Of a DNA stretch of 64,000 nucleotides, positions 51,693 to 62,589 are shown in pieces. How positions within the stretch are numbered: position 1 is the first letter of the stretch; every line of letters begins with the position of its first letter. A program made the translations under genes and the position numbers. Source of the stretch: Gilliamella sp. wkB112 (lineage in GTDB: Bacteria > Pseudomonadota > Gammaproteobacteria > Enterobacterales > Orbaceae); the NCBI RefSeq assembly GCF_001690685.1, contig NZ_LZGL01000020.1:186001-250000 (forward strand), given 5' to 3'. Under the pieces are notes generated by a model. That model was not told the origin of the DNA, searched no databases, and was given only the letters and a program-made list of their open reading frames with translations.

Positions 51693-52791
51693 ATGTTTGA
51701 AATTAACCCTGTTAAATCAAAAATAGTCGAGCTTGCCGAACGCACTGCTGTAATTCGGGGGTATCTTTGACTATGATGTCAAAAAAGAGCGACTTGAAGA
51801 AGTCAATGCTGAATTAGAACAATCGGAAATCTGGGCTAATCCAGAAAAAGCTCAAGCGTTAGGTAAAGAACGCGTTGCCCTTGATGAAATTATTAGCACT
51901 ATCAACTCATTAACACAAGGTCTTGATGATGTCGAAGGTCTACTTGAACTTGCCGTTGAAGCTGAAGATCAAGATACGTTTGACGAAACCAACTTTGAAT
52001 TAGCACAATTAGAAAAAAAACTAGCTGGGCTAGAGTTTCGTCGTATGTTTTCCGGTGATTATGATAGTGCAGATTGTTATTTGGATATTCAATCCGGTTC
52101 AGGCGGAACCGAAGCACAAGATTGGGCCGAAATGTTACTCAGAATGTACTTACGTTGGGCTGAGTCAAAAGGTTTTGCTACTGAAGTTATGGAAGTATCA
52201 GACGGTGATGTTGCTGGCATTAAATCTGCTACTATTAAAGTATCGGGCGATTATGCCTATGGTTGGTTACGTACTGAAACTGGAGTACACCGTTTAGTCC
52301 GTAAAAGCCCGTTTGATTCAGGTAATCGTCGGCATACATCATTTGCATCAGTTTTTGTTTACCCTGAAATTGATGATGATATTGATATCGACATTAATCC
52401 AGCTGATCTACGGATTGATGTGTACCGTGCATCTGGTGCTGGTGGTCAGCATGTAAATAAAACAGAATCGGCGGTCCGTATTACCCATATTCCAACTGGA
52501 ATCGTGACTCAGTGTCAAAATAATCGATCTCAGCATAGTAATAAAGATCAAGCTATGAAACAGCTAAAAGCAAAATTATATGAGCTTGAAATGCAGAAAA
52601 AGAATGCCGAAAAACAACAAATGGAAGAAAATAAATCCGATATCGGCTGGGGCAGTCAAATTCGTTCTTATGTCCTTGATGATTCTCGTATCAAGGACTT
52701 ACGTACAGGTGTCGAAACACGTAATACTCAAGCCGTGTTAGACGGTGATTTAGATCAGTTTATTGAAGAAAGCTTAAAAGCAGGTTTATAG
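51693..52791 (+). CDS. prfB: Peptide chain release factor 2, made by programmed +1 frameshift
   Basis: Codons 1-25 run from ATG 51693 to CTT 51765-51767 and are followed by an in-frame TGA (51768-51770). Skipping one base (T51768) gives GAC TAT GAT and opens the rest to 52791, a 365-aa product identical in length to E. coli RF2. The site CGG GGG TAT CTT TGA C carries the internal Shine-Dalgarno-like GGGGG three bases before CTT. RF2 motifs are [14 protein letters not shown] (SPF anticodon tripeptide) and the catalytic GGQ in [14 protein letters not shown]. lysS follows, as in E. coli. Confidence 0.97.
51756..51771 (+). promoter_or_regulatory. RF2 autoregulatory +1 frameshift site
   Basis: CGGGGGTATCTTTGAC contains an anti-Shine-Dalgarno-pairing G run, the slippery CTT, the stop TGA and a following C, the poor termination context of the family. 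When RF2 is scarce, TGA is read slowly and the ribosome shifts +1, restoring RF2. Confidence 0.95.
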
Positions 52792-52821
52792 ACTGCTTGT
52801 TAACGAATAAAAGGTAAAACT

Positions 52822-54339
52822 ATGTCAACAAATCAGCAAGAGCAACAAAATCAAATTGAAGAGTTAAATAATGAGCTGAAAGCACGTCGTGAAAAACTAG
52901 CACATATTCGCGAACAAGGTATTGCTTTCCCAAATGATTTCCGTCGTGACGCAATTTCAAGTGATCTTCATAAACTGTACGATGATAAAACTAATGAAGA
53001 ATTGATTGCAAATAAAATCATCGTAACGGTTGCCGGTCGTATGATGATGCGCCGAATCATGGGTAAGGCGTCATTTGTTTCTCTACAAGATGTAGCTGGG
53101 CAGATTCAACTTTATGTTACTCGTGATGATCTTCCGGAAAACCATTATAATGAACAATTCAAGAAATGGGATCTCGGTGACATTGTTGGCGCTAAAGGTT
53201 ATTTGTTTAAAACAAAAACGGGTGAATTATCTATTCATTGTCAAGAAATTCGTTTATTAACTAAAGCATTGCGTCCGCTACCCGATAAATTCCATGGGCT
53301 TGCAGATCAAGAGATGCGTTATCGTCAACGTTACTTAGATCTAATCACCAATCAAGAATCACGAGATACCTTTAAAGCTCGTTCTCAAATAGTCACTGAA
53401 ATTCGTAATTTCATGCTTGAAAACCATTTTATGGAAGTAGAAACCCCTATGATGCAAGTAATCCCAGGAGGTGCTTCAGCAAAACCGTTTATTACTCATC
53501 ATAATGCACTTGATTTGGATATGTATCTACGAATTGCTCCTGAGCTTTTCTTAAAACGCTTAGTTGTTGGTGGCTTTGAACGAGTATTTGAAATCAATCG
53601 TAACTTCCGTAATGAAGGCGTATCTCCAAGGCATAATCCAGAATTTACCATGATGGAAATGTATATGGCATACGCTGATTATAAAGACTTAATTGTGTTA
53701 ACCGAAGCACTATTCCGCCGTTTAGCTATTAATGTAACTGGTAACCCAGTAGTACAATATGGCGAACATTCTTTTGATTTCGGCAAACCATTTATCAAAA
53801 TGACAATGCGCGAAGCTATTTGTCATTATCGTCCAGAAACAAATAATGCTGATTTAGATGATTTTGATAAAGCACAGGCGATTGCCAGTTCGATTGGTAT
53901 CAAAGTTGAAAAAGGTTGGGGCTTAGGTCGCATTGTTACCGAAATTTTCGAAGAAGTTGCTGAAGCTAATTTAATTCAACCAACTTTTATTACCGAATAC
54001 CCAGCCGAGGTATCACCTCTTGCTCGCCGCAATGATGAAAATCCATTTGTGACCGATCGCTTTGAGTTCTTTATTGGTGGGCGTGAAATTGGTAATGGCT
54101 TCTCAGAACTTAACGATGCCGAAGATCAAGCACAACGTTTTGCTGATCAGGTATCTCAAAAAGATGCTGGTGATGATGAAGCAATGTTCTATGATGAAGA
54201 TTATGTTACTGCCCTTGAACATGGTTTACCACCTACCGCAGGGCTTGGCATTGGTATTGACCGAACAGTTATGTTATTTACTAATAGCCATACTATTCGT
54301 GATGTTATTTTATTCCCTACCATGCGCCCAATAAAGTAA
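52822..54339 (+). CDS. lysS: Lysyl-tRNA synthetase, class II
   Basis: This 505-aa protein (E. coli 505) has an N-terminal OB-fold anticodon-binding domain (about 65-150) and a class II core with motif 2 [23 protein letters not shown] and motif 3 [13 protein letters not shown]. It charges tRNA-Lys. It lies 30 bases after prfB and is likely co-transcribed with it, as in enterics. A strong terminator follows. Confidence 0.97.
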   Translation: MSTNQQEQQNQIEELNNELKARREKLAHIREQGIAFPNDFRRDAISSDLHKLYDDKTNEELIANKIIVTVAGRMMMRRIMGKASFVSLQDVAGQIQLYVTRDDLPENHYNEQFKKWDLGDIVGAKGYLFKTKTGELSIHCQEIRLLTKALRPLPDKFHGLADQEMRYRQRYLDLITNQESRDTFKARSQIVTEIRNFMLENHFMEVETPMMQVIPGGASAKPFITHHNALDLDMYLRIAPELFLKRLVVGGFERVFEINRNFRNEGVSPRHNPEFTMMEMYMAYADYKDLIVLTEALFRRLAINVTGNPVVQYGEHSFDFGKPFIKMTMREAICHYRPETNNADLDDFDKAQAIASSIGIKVEKGWGLGRIVTEIFEEVAEANLIQPTFITEYPAEVSPLARRNDENPFVTDRFEFFIGGREIGNGFSELNDAEDQAQRFADQVSQKDAGDDEAMFYDEDYVTALEHGLPPTAGLGIGIDRTVMLFTNSHTIRDVILFPTMRPIK

Positions 54340-54361
54340 TTTAATATTATTGTTTATTGTT

Positions 54362-54393
54362 AAAACTCACTTAGCTCTTTATAAGTGAGTTTT
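54362..54393. terminator. Terminator after lysS
   Basis: AAAACTCACTT (54362-54372) pairs perfectly with AAGTGAGTTTT (54383-54393). A and T flanks make it usable from both sides. Confidence 0.85.
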
Positions 54394-54404
54394 ATCTAAT
54401 ATTG

Positions 54405-54437
54405 AAACGTATAGCAGACCTGAAACATCTTTACAAT
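54405..54437 (+). repeat. 33-bp interspersed repeat, copy C
   Basis: This copy starts 12 bases after the lysS terminator, between lysS and the convergent uraA end. It differs from copy A at one position only (GCA for GCT). The sequence just after it, TATAAT, would make a -10 on the plus strand 16 bases after a CAGACC, but no plus-strand gene follows. Confidence 0.8.
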
Positions 54438-54519
54438 ATAATTTTTATTATAACTGTGAATATAGCTATATCTTCTCAACAGATACAGCTAAAACGCTAC
54501 CGAGTCATGGCTAATTAAA

Positions 54520-55788
54520 TTAATCTGCACTATTTAACTTTTTTTGATGAGGTAAAATCAAATTCAGTACAATGGCTAAAATGCCACACAAACTAATACC
54601 TTGCAATGCATAAGAGCCAAAATCAAAAATCATCCCACCAATACCAAACACTAATACAAGTGAAACGATACACATGTTGCGTGATACAGAAAGATCGACT
54701 TTATGTTTAACCAAAATATTAATACCCACTGAGGCAATCGAACCAAAAAGCAACACCATAATTCCACCCATTACTACAGTTGGAATGGAGCTTAAAAAGG
54801 CACCAATTTTACCAACAAAAGACATTAAAATTGCCCAAATTGCAGCCCAGGTCATAACTCGAGTTTTAAAATTACGCGTAAGTGTTACCGCACCAATCAC
54901 TTCGGCGTAGGTAATACATGGTGGTCCACCAAAAAAACCTGCAGTTGAAGTAGCAAGACCATCTCCGAGTAATGTACGTTGCAAACCAGGAGCTCGGGTA
55001 TAATCTTTGCCGGTAACTGCACTAATTGCCATAATATCACCGACATGTTCAATCGTTGGCGCAATAACAATTGGAATCATATATAAAATGGCTTGCCATT
55101 GAAATTCAGGGAAAGTGAAATCAGGAATTTTAAACCAAGGTGCATCAATAACTAGTTGAAAGTTTACAATACCAAAAATACAGGAAAGAGTATAACCAAC
55201 GATAATACCAGCAATAATTGGTACTAATTTAAAAAAACCTTTGGCCCAAATTGCCACAATCAATGTAGTTAACAGTGAAGCCATTGAGATAATTATTAAT
55301 TGATAATTTTCAGCCGGTAAACCACTATTTTTTCCCATCGCCATGCCTACAGCAACTGGCGCAAGTGATAAACCAATTACCATGATAATTGGTCCGGTCA
55401 CTACAGGAGGCAAAATACGATCAATAACATTATTACCATTGATTTTCACCAAGAAAGCGAAAAACATGAAGACAAAGCCTGCCGCAACTAATCCCCCTAA
55501 AGTAGCTGGAATCCCCCATTGCGCTACACCAAAAGAAATAGGTGCAATAAATGCAAATGATGAAGCAAGAAAAACGGGGACTTTACCTTTAGTGGTTAAT
55601 TGAAACAACAAAGTACCAACACCAGCGGTAAATAATGCCACATTAGGATTTAATCCAGTTAACAGTGGTACTAATACTAATGCGCCAAATGCTACAAATA
55701 ACATTTGTGCACCAGTAAAAACATCTTGCCATGAGTGTTTAGACTTTAGTGGATTATTTCCGTTTTCATCTATCGTGGTTTTTGTCAC
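54520..55788 (-). CDS. uraA: Uracil:H+ symporter
   Basis: This 422-aa NCS2-family membrane protein has 14 predicted helices. It carries the family motif region PTIEHVGDIMAISAVTG, whose glutamate lies in the substrate site, and GDGLATSTAGFFGGPPCITYAE. It imports uracil, which Upp, encoded upstream, turns into UMP. It lies 94 bases downstream of upp, past an intrinsic terminator. Confidence 0.94.
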   Translation of the reverse strand: MTKTTIDENGNNPLKSKHSWQDVFTGAQMLFVAFGALVLVPLLTGLNPNVALFTAGVGTLLFQLTTKGKVPVFLASSFAFIAPISFGVAQWGIPATLGGLVAAGFVFMFFAFLVKINGNNVIDRILPPVVTGPIIMVIGLSLAPVAVGMAMGKNSGLPAENYQLIIISMASLLTTLIVAIWAKGFFKLVPIIAGIIVGYTLSCIFGIVNFQLVIDAPWFKIPDFTFPEFQWQAILYMIPIVIAPTIEHVGDIMAISAVTGKDYTRAPGLQRTLLGDGLATSTAGFFGGPPCITYAEVIGAVTLTRNFKTRVMTWAAIWAILMSFVGKIGAFLSSIPTVVMGGIMVLLFGSIASVGINILVKHKVDLSVSRNMCIVSLVLVFGIGGMIFDFGSYALQGISLCGILAIVLNLILPHQKKLNSAD

Positions 55789-55845
55789 GTTGAACCTCTC
55801 TTATTCTACTTAATATTAGTAATATTTTTTATTAACTAACAGACA

Positions 55846-55867
55846 TAAAAAAACCGGATTAACCGGT
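55846..55867 (-). terminator. Terminator between upp and uraA
   Basis: Read on the minus strand, ACCGG (55867-55863) pairs with CCGGT (55857-55853) around TTAAT, followed by a run of seven T. It lies in the upp-uraA spacer, so uraA expression would depend on read-through or its own promoter. Confidence 0.7.
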
Positions 55868-55882
55868 CTAAAATTTGAGATT

Positions 55883-56509
55883 TTATTTAGTGCCGAATAT
55901 TTTGTCTCCGGCATCACCCAATCCAGGTAATATGTAGCCTTTATCATTTAACCTCTCATCTATTGAGGCCGTATATAATTCAATATCAGGGTGAGCTTGT
56001 TCTAGTACCTTTATACCTTCGGGTGCTGCAACTAAAACTAACACTTTAATATTTTTACAACCGGCTTTTTTTAGTAAATCAATTGTTGCAACCATTGAAC
56101 CGCCAGTTGCCAACATTGGATCAACAACTAAAGCCATACGGTCTTCAATATCGGAAGTTAATTTCTGGAAATAAGGTACAGGTTCAAGTGTTTCTTCATT
56201 ACGATAAAATCCAACCACACTAATGCGTGCGCTTGGTACATGTTCAAGCACACCATCCATCATACCTAAACCTGCTCGCAAAATAGGTACTACAGTAATT
56301 TTTTTACCTTTAATTCGTTCTACCTGAACCGGTCCGCACCAACCTTCAATTGTGACTTTTTCAGTAGGTAAATCAGCTGTTGCTTCATAAGTTAATAAGC
56401 TACCAACTTCACTAGCAAGATCGCGAAAGTCCTTAGTGCAAATGTCATGTTCACGCATTAAACCAATTTTATGACGTACGAGGGGGTGTTTTACTTCAAC
56501 TATTTTCAT
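55883..56509 (-). CDS. upp: Uracil phosphoribosyltransferase
   Basis: This 208-aa enzyme (E. coli 208) converts uracil and PRPP to UMP. The PRPP-binding loop is [12 protein letters not shown] (about 129-140), the uracil-binding C terminus ends [11 protein letters not shown], and [12 protein letters not shown] is also present. The start [14 protein letters not shown] is the usual one and follows GAGGCCCCC, an unusual C-rich spacer before the ATG. It is followed by uraA, forming the uracil salvage pair. Confidence 0.96.
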   Translation of the reverse strand: MKIVEVKHPLVRHKIGLMREHDICTKDFRDLASEVGSLLTYEATADLPTEKVTIEGWCGPVQVERIKGKKITVVPILRAGLGMMDGVLEHVPSARISVVGFYRNEETLEPVPYFQKLTSDIEDRMALVVDPMLATGGSMVATIDLLKKAGCKNIKVLVLVAAPEGIKVLEQAHPDIELYTASIDERLNDKGYILPGLGDAGDKIFGTK

Positions 56510-56764
56510 GGGGGCCTCAGTGTTATTCTTCTTTAATATTTAAGTAGGTATAAATAACCACTGAGTGGCTATAGTAGCATAGTTATCAAAAGATGAAAAC
56601 CGGAAATTCTAAAGCTTAAAAATAATATATGCATCTGTTTAACTAACAAACAATTAGGTTAATTACTTAATTAGACTAGTTTTATTTTTATACGTTTTTT
56701 AATTAGAATAGCTCTCCCAAAAATGATAGCTCATTAATTTTTTTATATTATTCTTTTTTAGAAA

Positions 56765-57769
56765 CTAAATACTCTCACCATCCAAATATTCAACAGGAAA
56801 ATCAATCACCTTTTGAGTTATGGTTTCACCATTAATCGACTTTAATAACATTTCTGCTGATTTTTGACCGATTTCAATTCTTGGAGTTGAAATTGATGCC
56901 AATTTAGGGGTTACTACTTGCCCAACATCATGACCATGAAAACCCGCAACCGCAATTTGATCAGGTACACTGATGTTAAGTCGCTGACATTCAAATAAAA
57001 CCCCTAAAGCTAAATCATCATTAGTACTAAATACACCATCAATTTGTGGATACTCTTTTAAAGCCTGATGAAGTAATTGCGTGCCTAAAGAATAAGAAGA
57101 TGACTCTTTTGTAGCAAATGTTTTTGGTATTAATCCAACTTCACTCATTGCCTCTTCATAAGCTTTTTGCCTAATGATACTGCGATCATCCTGACGAGCG
57201 CTAAAATAAGCAATATGCAGATGCCCCTTATTGATCATCCGATGAATCATCGTTTTGGTTGCCATAAAATTATCAAAACCAACAGCCATATCAATACATG
57301 GGGAAACACTGTCCATAATTTCTACTACTGGTACTCCAGATATTTCAATCATTTTACGTGTTGCGGCAGTATGAGTACGTTCTGTTAATATTAAACCATC
57401 AATATTGTATGCAAGTAGAGAACGCAAGCGTTTTTCTTCTTTTTCCGGATTATAGCCAGTATGGGCAATCATTGTTTGATAACTATATTTATCGGTTTCA
57501 ATCTCAATCCCTTTGAGTACATCTGCAAAAACTTGGTTGGTCAAAGAAGGCAATAGTACACCAATAGCATTACTTTTTGCATTAGAGAGCATATCCGGTG
57601 CTTTATTAGGGATATATCCTAATTTATCAATAGCGGCGGAAATTTGTAACTGTAGGGATTCAGAAACTAATTTTGGATCACGTAAGAAACGGCTTACTGT
57701 CATTTTACTAATCCCAATTAAATTAGCAATTTCTTGTAAACCGGTGCGACGTTTTTTATTGATGCTCAT
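56765..57769 (-). CDS. gntR: GntR (LacI-family) gluconate-type repressor
   Basis: This 334-aa LacI-family protein follows E. coli GntR closely. It has an N-terminal helix-turn-helix [20 protein letters not shown], hinge [31 protein letters not shown], then a periplasmic-binding-like sensor domain with [13 protein letters not shown] and [11 protein letters not shown]. In E. coli it represses gluconate uptake and kinase genes. An upstream ATG at 57802 exists; the ATG at 57769 matches GntR and starts inside ung (14-base overlap). No gnt transporter or kinase is in the window. Confidence 0.88.
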   Translation of the reverse strand: MSINKKRRTGLQEIANLIGISKMTVSRFLRDPKLVSESLQLQISAAIDKLGYIPNKAPDMLSNAKSNAIGVLLPSLTNQVFADVLKGIEIETDKYSYQTMIAHTGYNPEKEEKRLRSLLAYNIDGLILTERTHTAATRKMIEISGVPVVEIMDSVSPCIDMAVGFDNFMATKTMIHRMINKGHLHIAYFSARQDDRSIIRQKAYEEAMSEVGLIPKTFATKESSSYSLGTQLLHQALKEYPQIDGVFSTNDDLALGVLFECQRLNISVPDQIAVAGFHGHDVGQVVTPKLASISTPRIEIGQKSAEMLLKSINGETITQKVIDFPVEYLDGESI

Positions 57770-58454
57770 TATGATTTTCCGGTAGGTGTGGTTGCCAATC
57801 AATTGGTGATTTACCTTGTTGCATAATCAGATTATTAGTTTTTGAAAAATGCTTACAACCTAAAAAACCACGATGAGCAGACAAAGGCGATGGATGGACT
57901 GAAGTTAACACATGATGTTTTTGGCGATCGACAAATTGACCTTTTCGTTGTGCCGGCGAACCCCATAACAAAAAAACCACTCCATTAAGATATTTATCAA
58001 TTGCAGCAATAACATGATCAGTAAAGGTTTCCCAACCAATCTTTGCATGAGAATGCGCATGCCCGGCTTCAACAGTTAATACTGTATTCAATAACAACAC
58101 TCCTTGTGTTGCCCAAGATGCCAAATAACCATGTGAAGGAATTCTAAAACCTTCAATATCGGTTGCTAATTCTTTATAAATATTTAATAGCGATGGTGGC
58201 GGTTTAATTCCAGGTAAAACCGAGAAAGCAAGCCCATGAGCCTGATTAGGTCCATGATAGGGATCTTGCCCTAAAATCACAACTTTAATATTCTCAAATG
58301 GTGTGAACCGGAATGCATTGAATACATCATGCTGTGGCGGATATATTACTTTTCCTTGTGCACGCTGTGATGCAACAAATTGCATTATTTGTTGGAAATA
58401 AGGCTTCTCTTTTTCCTCACCAATGACATCATGCCACGTTAATTTGGTCATCAT
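57756..58454 (-). CDS. ung: Uracil-DNA glycosylase
   Basis: This roughly 232-aa family 1 UDG removes uracil from DNA. It has the water-activating loop [27 protein letters not shown], and the DNA-intercalation loop [13 protein letters not shown]. The start is ambiguous: ATGs at 58454 and 58451 fit the family N terminus (xLTWHDV), an earlier ATG at 58472 adds six residues, and none has a good ribosome site. It is divergent from grcA, as ung and grcA are neighbours in enterics, and overlaps gntR. Confidence 0.94.
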   Translation of the reverse strand: MMTKLTWHDVIGEEKEKPYFQQIMQFVASQRAQGKVIYPPQHDVFNAFRFTPFENIKVVILGQDPYHGPNQAHGLAFSVLPGIKPPPSLLNIYKELATDIEGFRIPSHGYLASWATQGVLLLNTVLTVEAGHAHSHAKIGWETFTDHVIAAIDKYLNGVVFLLWGSPAQRKGQFVDRQKHHVLTSVHPSPLSAHRGFLGCKHFSKTNNLIMQQGKSPIDWQPHLPENHNEHQ

Positions 58455-58561
58455 ATTATTTTGTTCACACATTAAATTAATCTAAAACATAGACAACATA
58501 ATAACCGATCATAATAAAAATTTAAATTCAAAGGTATCACTTATCAAAGCAATAGCTTTTT

Positions 58562-58605
58562 TTGACTTTAATCAAATTTTCAAAGTGCTATATTAACCTT
58601 AATAA
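58562..58605 (+). promoter_or_regulatory. FNR box and promoter of grcA
   Basis: TTGACTTTAATCAA (58562-58575) matches the FNR consensus TTGAT-N4-ATCAA at nine of ten positions. Candidate -10 elements TATATT (58589-58594) and TAATAA (58600-58605) follow; with the second, the box lies near -43, close to class II activation spacing. E. coli grcA (yfiD) is known to be FNR-activated. Confidence 0.7.
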
Positions 58606-58641
58606 TTTAGGGTAATTAAGCCCATTATGGAGGATTTTAAA

Positions 58642-59025
58642 ATGATTACAGGTATCCAAATTACTAAAGCAAATAATGCAGCTCTTCTTAATTCTTTTTG
58701 GTTATTAGATGATTCAACAAAAGAAGCTCGTTGTGTTGCTGCTAAATCAGTATATAAAGAAGATCAAGTAATTCCAACTGCTGAACTTGGTCAATTCGAA
58801 TATCGTGAAGTACCACTAGATATTGCACCAACAGTTAAAGTTGAAGGTGGTCAACACTTAAACGTTAATGTTCTTCGTCGTGAAACATTAGAAGATGCAG
58901 TTAAACATCCTGAGAAATACCCGCAATTAACAATTCGTGTCTCTGGTTATGCAGTGCGCTTCAATTCATTAACTGCTGAACAACAACGCGATGTTATTGC
59001 TCGTACATTTACTACTAAGATCTAA
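58642..59025 (+). CDS. grcA: Autonomous glycyl radical cofactor GrcA (YfiD)
   Basis: This 127-aa protein (E. coli 127) is nearly identical to the C-terminal radical domain of pyruvate formate-lyase. It has the radical glycine Gly102 in RVSGYAVRF and the preceding [30 protein letters not shown]. It replaces the oxygen-cleaved end of PflB and restores activity. An in-frame ATG at 58627 exists, but GGAGG within it is the ribosome site for the ATG at 58642. FNR control is indicated upstream. Confidence 0.96.
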   Translation: MITGIQITKANNAALLNSFWLLDDSTKEARCVAAKSVYKEDQVIPTAELGQFEYREVPLDIAPTVKVEGGQHLNVNVLRRETLEDAVKHPEKYPQLTIRVSGYAVRFNSLTAEQQRDVIARTFTTKI

Positions 59026-59043
59026 GTTAATGTTACGAATTTT

Positions 59044-59067
59044 AAAACCCAGCAACTGCTGGGTTTT
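59044..59067 (+). terminator. Terminator after grcA
   Basis: AAAACCCAGC pairs with GCTGGGTTTTT around AACT. The plus-strand T run makes it a canonical terminator. Confidence 0.85.
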
Positions 59068-59130
59068 TATTTATAAAGAAGTTAAGTTCTATTAGTTCAT
59101 CCAATCACATCTTTATTAACTAATTTAGTA

Positions 59131-59166
59131 TAAATAAAAAGGCGAGATCAGTAACCTAACCTCGCC
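59131..59166 (-). terminator. Terminator after dnaJ
   Basis: On the minus strand GGCGAG (59166-59161) pairs with CTCGCC (59146-59141), followed by TTTTTATTTAT. It closes the dnaK-dnaJ operon. Confidence 0.75.
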
Positions 59167-59187
59167 ATCAATATATAATAATTAGTT

Positions 59188-60315
59188 TTACCCAAAAAAC
59201 TTTTTCACTTTGTCAAAAAAGCTCTTTTCTTTTGGGCTATGCTTTGAGCTTTTATCTGCTTTAAAGCTTTCGCTCAATTCTTTAAGTAACTCTTTCTGTT
59301 TATTAGTTAAGTTGACAGGTGTTTCAACCACCACATGACAGTAAAGATCACCCATTGCACTACCGCGTAAAGACTTAATACCTTTACCCCTTAATCTAAA
59401 CATTTTACCAGTTTGTGTTTCCGCTGGAATGGTTAAACTTACCTTACCATTAAGAGTTGGTACTTCAACTTCACCACCTAAAGATGCTAATGCAATATTA
59501 ATTGGAATTTCACAATGAAGATTTGAACCATCACGCTCAAAAATAGCATGAGATCTAACTTGTACTTGAACATATAGATCACCTGCGGGCGCTCCATTTA
59601 AACCAGCTTCACCTTCACCAGATAATCTAATACGGTTTCCAGTATCGACACCAGCCGGAATCGTAACCGACAATGTCTTAGTTTTTTGTATTCGACCTTC
59701 ACCATGACATTTCTTACAAGGATTTTTAACAACTTTACCTCGACCATGACAAGTTGGACACTCTTGTTGTACGGCAAAAAATCCTTGTCGCATTTGTACT
59801 ACACCAGCGCCATGGCAAGTATCACAGGTCACTACATCAGACGCTTTCTCTGTTCCTTGCCCATGACAAGTATCACACGAAACCCATGTTGGCACTTTTA
59901 TTTCTTTTTTAACGCCAGCTGCTGCTTCTTCTAATGTTAGCGTAATGTTATATTGTAAATCAGCCCCTCTTGATGGACCATGTCCACCACGTCCGCGACC
60001 ACCACCAAAAAAGTCACTAAAGATATCATCAAAAGCGGAACCACCACCAAAGCCACCAAATCCACCTGCTCCAGCCCCAAATCCTTGTTCGAAAGCGGCA
60101 TGCCCATATTGATCATAAGCTGCTTTCTTTTGTTCATCAGTTAAGATTTCATAAGCTTCTTTGACTTCTTTAAATTTAGCTTCTGCTTCTGCTTTATTAT
60201 CCTGATTTTTATCTGGATGATATTTCATGGCTAGGCGCTTATAGGCTTTTTTTATCTCACTTTCAGTGGCATTTTTACTTACGCCTAATATTTCATAATA
60301 ATCTTTCTTCGCCAT
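59188..60315 (-). CDS. dnaJ: DnaJ (Hsp40)
   Basis: This 375-aa class A J-protein has a J domain with HPD at 33-35 (KYHPDKN), a G/F-rich linker (about 78-110, [13 protein letters not shown]), and four zinc repeats of CxxCxGxG ([32 protein letters not shown]). A C-terminal substrate-binding region follows. It presents unfolded proteins to DnaK and stimulates its ATPase. It is the second gene after dnaK, with a hairpin in the 125-base spacer. Confidence 0.97.
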   Translation of the reverse strand: MAKKDYYEILGVSKNATESEIKKAYKRLAMKYHPDKNQDNKAEAEAKFKEVKEAYEILTDEQKKAAYDQYGHAAFEQGFGAGAGGFGGFGGGSAFDDIFSDFFGGGRGRGGHGPSRGADLQYNITLTLEEAAAGVKKEIKVPTWVSCDTCHGQGTEKASDVVTCDTCHGAGVVQMRQGFFAVQQECPTCHGRGKVVKNPCKKCHGEGRIQKTKTLSVTIPAGVDTGNRIRLSGEGEAGLNGAPAGDLYVQVQVRSHAIFERDGSNLHCEIPINIALASLGGEVEVPTLNGKVSLTIPAETQTGKMFRLRGKGIKSLRGSAMGDLYCHVVVETPVNLTNKQKELLKELSESFKADKSSKHSPKEKSFFDKVKKFFG

Positions 60316-60350
60316 AATTAACCTTTACTTTTTTCGTTGTAAATACAACT

Positions 60351-60380
60351 AAACGGGCTTGAGTTACCCCTCGCCCGTTT
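60351..60380 (-). repeat. Hairpin in the dnaK-dnaJ spacer
   Basis: AAACGGGC (60351-60358) pairs perfectly with GCCCGTTT (60373-60380). It lacks a strong T run in the direction of transcription, so it could be a partial terminator or an RNA-stability element that sets the DnaK to DnaJ ratio. Confidence 0.55.
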
Positions 60381-60440
60381 AATGTATTATATGTTTAAAA
60401 CTTGTTGAAATAACTCATTAAAAAACATAATAATTAACGT

Positions 60441-62360
60441 TTATTTTTTATCATCATCAACTTCTTTAAAATCAGCATCAACAACATCATCTTGAGTAGC
60501 AGAATTGCCACCTTGATTTTCTTGGGCTGTTTGTTCAGCTTGAGCTTGTTGTTGCGCTAATTCAAGCAATTTCTTAGATGCTTCCATCAACGTATTAATT
60601 TTTGCTTCTATTTCAGCTTTATCTTCACCTCGAGCGGAAACTTCTAGAGCACTTACTGCATCTTCAATAGCTTTTTTATCATCAGCTGATAATTGATCAC
60701 CAGACTCTGCCACTTGTTTACGAGTTGAATGAACCAGATGATCTGCTTGGTTACGAATTTGTGCCAATTCTTCAAATTTACGGTCAGCATCTGCATTAGC
60801 TTCCGCGTCATGAACCATTTTTTGAATTTCTTCTTCACTTAATCCAGAAGAAGCTTTAATAGTAATATTTTGTTCACGTCCAGTATTCTTATCTTTTGCT
60901 GATACATGCAAAATACCATCGGCATCAATATCAAAAGTAACTTCAATTTGTGGCATACCACGCGGAGCTGCTTGAATACCATCTAAATTGAATTGACCTA
61001 ATGATTTATTATCACTGGCACGTTTACGTTCACCTTGTAACACGTGAATAGTTACCGCTGACTGATTATCTTCAGCTGTTGAGAACACTTGACTATGTTT
61101 TGTTGGAATAGTAGTGTTTTTCTCAATTAAGGTAGTCATTACACCACCCATAGTCTCAATACCTAAAGACAATGGTGTTACATCAAGTAATAATACATCT
61201 TTAACATCACCACCTAACACACCACCTTGTACTGCTGCACCTACAGCCACAGCTTCGTCAGGGTTAACATCTTTACGTGGCTCTTTACCAAAGAAGTCAG
61301 CAACCGCTTTTTGTACCATTGGCATACGTGTTTGACCACCAACCAAAATCACATCTTTAATATCTGATACCGAAAGACCAGCATCTTGTAATGCAGTTTT
61401 AACAGGATCCATTGAACGTTTAACTAAATCTTCAACTAAAGATTCAAGTTTAGCTCGTGTTACTTTGATATTTAAGTGTTTTGGTCCTGTTGCATCTGCT
61501 GTGATATATGGTAAGTTAATATCCGTTTGTTGTGCTGATGATAATTCGATCTTAGCTTTTTCTGCTGCTTCTTTTAAACGTTGCATGGCTAGTGGATCAT
61601 TTTTAAGATCGAAACCTTGCTCACGTTTAAATTCATCAACTAAATAGTTAATTAAGCGAGAATCAAAGTCTTCACCACCTAAGTGAGTATCACCATTTGT
61701 TGCTAATACTTCAAATGTCTTTTCACCGTCAACATCATCAATTTCAATAATTGAGATATCGAATGTACCACCACCAAGGTCATACACAGCAATAGTACGA
61801 TTACCCACATCTTTATCTAAACCATAGGCCAGAGCTGCTGCTGTAGGTTCGTTGATAATACGTTTAACATCAAGACCTGCAATACGACCAGCATCTTTGG
61901 TTGCTTGACGTTGAGCATCATTAAAATATGCAGGAACAGTAATAACAGCTTCAGTAACTGCTTCGCCTAAATAATCTTCTGCAGTTTTTTTCATTTTCTT
62001 TAATACTTCAGCAGAAATTTGTGGTGGAGCAATTTTTTGACCTTTAACATCAACCCATGCATCGCCATTATCAGCTTTTACAATTTTGTATGGCATAATA
62101 CCAACATCACGTTGCACTTCAGCATCTTCATAGCGACGACCGATTAAACGTTTAATTGCAAATAATGTGTTTTGCGGATTAGTTACTGCTTGACGTTTTG
62201 CTGGTTGACCAACAAGAATTTCGCCATCTTGTGTATAAGCAATAATTGATGGAGTTGTACGGTCACCTTCTGCATTTTCTAATACTTTTGCTTGACCATT
62301 ATCCATTACCGCAACACATGAATTTGTCGTACCTAAATCTATACCAATAATTTTACCCAT
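60441..62360 (-). CDS. dnaK: DnaK (Hsp70)
   Basis: This 639-aa Hsp70 (E. coli 638) has [15 protein letters not shown] at the N terminus, the ATPase block [15 protein letters not shown], and the linker [20 protein letters not shown] substrate-binding domain and an acidic tail ending EVDDDKK complete it. It is the general chaperone, working with DnaJ here and GrpE elsewhere. The promoter upstream resembles both sigma-32 and sigma-70 types. It is divergent from satP. Confidence 0.98.
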   Translation of the reverse strand: MGKIIGIDLGTTNSCVAVMDNGQAKVLENAEGDRTTPSIIAYTQDGEILVGQPAKRQAVTNPQNTLFAIKRLIGRRYEDAEVQRDVGIMPYKIVKADNGDAWVDVKGQKIAPPQISAEVLKKMKKTAEDYLGEAVTEAVITVPAYFNDAQRQATKDAGRIAGLDVKRIINEPTAAALAYGLDKDVGNRTIAVYDLGGGTFDISIIEIDDVDGEKTFEVLATNGDTHLGGEDFDSRLINYLVDEFKREQGFDLKNDPLAMQRLKEAAEKAKIELSSAQQTDINLPYITADATGPKHLNIKVTRAKLESLVEDLVKRSMDPVKTALQDAGLSVSDIKDVILVGGQTRMPMVQKAVADFFGKEPRKDVNPDEAVAVGAAVQGGVLGGDVKDVLLLDVTPLSLGIETMGGVMTTLIEKNTTIPTKHSQVFSTAEDNQSAVTIHVLQGERKRASDNKSLGQFNLDGIQAAPRGMPQIEVTFDIDADGILHVSAKDKNTGREQNITIKASSGLSEEEIQKMVHDAEANADADRKFEELAQIRNQADHLVHSTRKQVAESGDQLSADDKKAIEDAVSALEVSARGEDKAEIEAKINTLMEASKKLLELAQQQAQAEQTAQENQGGNSATQDDVVDADFKEVDDDKK

Positions 62361-62395
62361 AATCTCTTTCTCCTCGAAATCTGTATTTTATTCTT

Positions 62396-62426
62396 TGTAT
62401 ATAAGTCTTAAATCTTAATTTTCAAG
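62396..62426 (-). promoter_or_regulatory. Probable heat-shock (sigma-32-like) promoter of dnaK
   Basis: On the minus strand, CTTGAAA (62426-62420) is a perfect sigma-32 -35. ACTTATAT lies 13 bases further and fits the sigma-32 -10 CCCCATNT at about half of its positions. The same stretch also reads as TTGAAA-N16-TATATA for sigma-70. Confidence 0.6.
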
Positions 62427-62589
62427 CCTTTAATTTAACAAAGAACTGTTTTTGTTTTCACATAGATGGGAACATTATTAGCAATATCAAGGGGTAAAAA
62501 AATAATTTTTTCATAGTTCTTGATTGATAAGGGTTCTGCACTTATTATTGCGCTCTTTTTTTATATAAAATTTAATTTATAGGATCTAT

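Noticed and set aside
52055..52297. Frame inside prfB
   Set aside because: It is a shadow of the prfB frame; codon use and homology support RF2 only.
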